A stretch of DNA of 64,000 nt from Thermosipho sp. (in: thermotogales) (GTDB taxonomy: Bacteria; Thermotogota; Thermotogae; Thermotogales; Fervidobacteriaceae), in contig JASKLO010000001.1 of the NCBI GenBank assembly GCA_030153605.1, positions 1 to 64,000 on the forward strand, written 5' to 3'. A model generated the notes under the pieces. The model did not search any database, was not told the DNA's origin, and saw only the letters and a program-made list of their open reading frames with translations. The position numbers were made by a program, and so were the translations under genes. Shown here piece by piece: positions 62,695 through 64,000 of the stretch; position 1 is the stretch's first letter, and the number at the start of each line of letters is the position of its first letter.

Positions 62695-64000
62695 ATGAAA
62701 AAAATTGTTATTTTTATGCTATTCTTTTTCTCTGTCTTAACATTTTCAGAATTTATCTATAACTCTTATGTTTCACCTATACCCATAGAATGGCTTTCTA
62801 CTGAACAAAACGATATATATAAAATCAACTTAAATTTTACACCTTGGGTTGCATATGGAAATTGGAATTCAACTTTCGTTACTAACAACCCATGGGGATG
62901 GGGAAATCCTACAAATCCTGCCGAAAATGTTTTTTATTTATTTAATAAAATTCCTCCTCTAATGAATCTTTCTTTTGAATTTTCTAAAAATGGTTTTACT
63001 ATTTTTTCAGATGTAAAAATTCAAAAAGAACCCATCACTAGAACAAAGGATTTTGAAAACAACCTTATCATCCAGGGGTTTAATTTTGACACTTTTTCAT
63101 TTGATATGAACTTCCCTGAAATGTTTTACATTTATTATGCTAACCAGACTTCATTTATTTCAATTGGAAGATATCCTTTGAAATGGGGTGCATCAAAATA
63201 TCCAATTACAATTTCAGATACTACTTTCCAAGATAATTTAACTTTTTCTACCAAAATTGACAATTTCCGATATACCTATCATTTTATTTCTTCATTTCCT
63301 TTGCTTTCAGCCGAAGAACAGAATATACAAAGCACATATTCAGACGGACATACTCCGGGAGTTATATTTGACGAACCCTATAAATCAATTATTGCACATA
63401 GATTTGACTTTTCATTTGAAAAATTTAGATTTGGTATTGGTGAATTAAATGTTGTTGGAGGAAAGTTTCCAGATATCGTTGATATGAATCCACTTATGTT
63501 TTTCCATAACACATACGGAGAAGGATACTCAAATGTACTCGCATCCTTAGATTTTAATTATTCAATTAATGAAAATATTTCAATATACGGTGAATTTTCA
63601 ATGGACGATTTTGAAGTACCATGGACTGAGGGGGGTTCAAATTATAAACCAGGCGCAAATGGATATAACCTCGGAGGAAATTTTAAATTTGATAAATTGT
63701 CTTTCTGGATTGAATATGATCATACAAGTGAATGGATGTACATTACGAATTATCTTCCATATTTAAGAATTAATGTAAGACACTTCTATTTGGACAATTT
63801 AACTTCTCCAAAAAGAGCCCTTATGGATTTCCCATTAGGTTTTATTTATGGACCAGATGCTACCATGGTTTCTGCTGGTTTTAACTATTCTACAAATGAT
63901 TTTAATGTGGAATTTGAATATAATCTACTTTTCAAGGGAACTGTTATTGATAACGGAGTTCAGAGATGGAAATGGTTCTGGGATAGTTGGTATGGAAATG
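62695..64000 (+). CDS. Secreted beta-rich protein, possibly a Wzi-like outer membrane barrel (3' end outside window)
   Basis: The open frame runs from ATG 62695, behind GGAGGTGAAAAT, to the window edge (435 codons, incomplete). It has a signal peptide (KKIVIFMLFFFSVLTFS), then many amphipathic beta strands rich in Phe, Tyr, Trp and Asn, with little helix. Segments such as ISIGRYPLKWGASKY and TLMFFHNTYGEGYSN-like phrases resemble the capsule assembly Wzi family. The fold and outer membrane location are inferred; the family is uncertain without the C-terminus. Confidence 0.65.
   Translation, partial: MKKIVIFMLFFFSVLTFSEFIYNSYVSPIPIEWLSTEQNDIYKINLNFTPWVAYGNWNSTFVTNNPWGWGNPTNPAENVFYLFNKIPPLMNLSFEFSKNGFTIFSDVKIQKEPITRTKDFENNLIIQGFNFDTFSFDMNFPEMFYIYYANQTSFISIGRYPLKWGASKYPITISDTTFQDNLTFSTKIDNFRYTYHFISSFPLLSAEEQNIQSTYSDGHTPGVIFDEPYKSIIAHRFDFSFEKFRFGIGELNVVGGKFPDIVDMNPLMFFHNTYGEGYSNVLASLDFNYSINENISIYGEFSMDDFEVPWTEGGSNYKPGANGYNLGGNFKFDKLSFWIEYDHTSEWMYITNYLPYLRINVRHFYLDNLTSPKRALMDFPLGFIYGPDATMVSAGFNYSTNDFNVEFEYNLLFKGTVIDNGVQRWKWFWDSWYGN

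Overview
The window is a strongly A+T-rich, gene-dense stretch of bacterial chromosome. Several features point to the order Thermotogales, most likely a Thermosipho-like species. These are an adjacent pair of toga proteins (an SLH/coiled-coil Omp-alpha type protein and an Omp-beta type barrel), a heterodimeric ABC exporter with the same asymmetry as TM287/288 of Thermotoga maritima, a pyruvate phosphate dikinase, a family 4 uracil-DNA glycosylase and a MalF-MalG fusion permease. Genes sit in long same-strand runs with 1-50 nt overlaps and strong GGAGG ribosome binding sites. Many use GTG or TTG starts, and a few seem to use ATA or CTG. No rRNA, CRISPR array, insertion sequence or prophage was seen, and no gap without a gene exceeds about 225 bases.

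Layout. 1-16153 (minus): a secreted 5'-nucleotidase cut by the window edge, an orphan half ABC exporter, a large Fn3/propeller surface protein, a DUF3307 protein, a bifunctional nuclease, PlsC and ThiI. These are followed by a MarR regulator with a two-gene ABC exporter, then a MATE pump with oligoendopeptidase F. 16236-19461 (plus): aldo/keto reductase, an M29 aminopeptidase, and an RNase H gene whose N-terminal part lies in another frame. 19439-23229 (minus): UDG4, a DtxR-fold regulator, an epimerase, RarA and a macrodomain protein, which looks like a DNA-maintenance operon. 23442-37635 (plus): ppdK, a membrane protein, glmU, prs, rplY, pth, a McsA-like protein, a sugar transporter with a P-loop kinase-like protein, uvrA and a Xer recombinase. 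37701-50006 (minus): enolase, the two toga proteins, tyrS, secG, a radical SAM protein, a THUMP methyltransferase, DUF190, a frameshifted crcB, rdgB, rlmH, DUF501, prmA and a LysM/M23 peptidase. 50148-50467 (plus): a small broken membrane gene. 50464-56865 (minus): an MFS transporter, tRNA-fMet, tRNA-Leu, a radical SAM protein, a hotdog thioesterase, ftsH and tilS. 56978-64000 (plus): an M42 peptidase, a SPOR protein, uppP, hutI, a NusG-II protein, a Gx transporter, maf, radC and the start of a secreted barrel-like protein.

How the genes work together. Most are housekeeping: tRNA and rRNA modification, central carbon metabolism (enolase, ppdK), envelope precursors (glmU, uppP, plsC) and DNA repair (uvrA, udg, rarA, radC). 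Efflux and envelope functions are prominent (three half ABC exporters, MATE, MFS, toga proteins).

I found no large undescribed system. The most unusual signals are small ones. The first is a perfect 15-bp hairpin with a 3-nt loop and a T run, embedded in the conserved first codons of pth. The second is a group of genes whose best start codon is ATA or CTG behind an ideal Shine-Dalgarno. The third is a GGGAAAT slippery heptamer exactly where two RNase H reading frames would join. The others are a crcB frameshift at a T8 run, nested dyad symmetry over the marR promoter, and an initiator tRNA with an apparent U1-U72 mismatch. Which of these are real biology and which are sequencing errors needs the checks listed.
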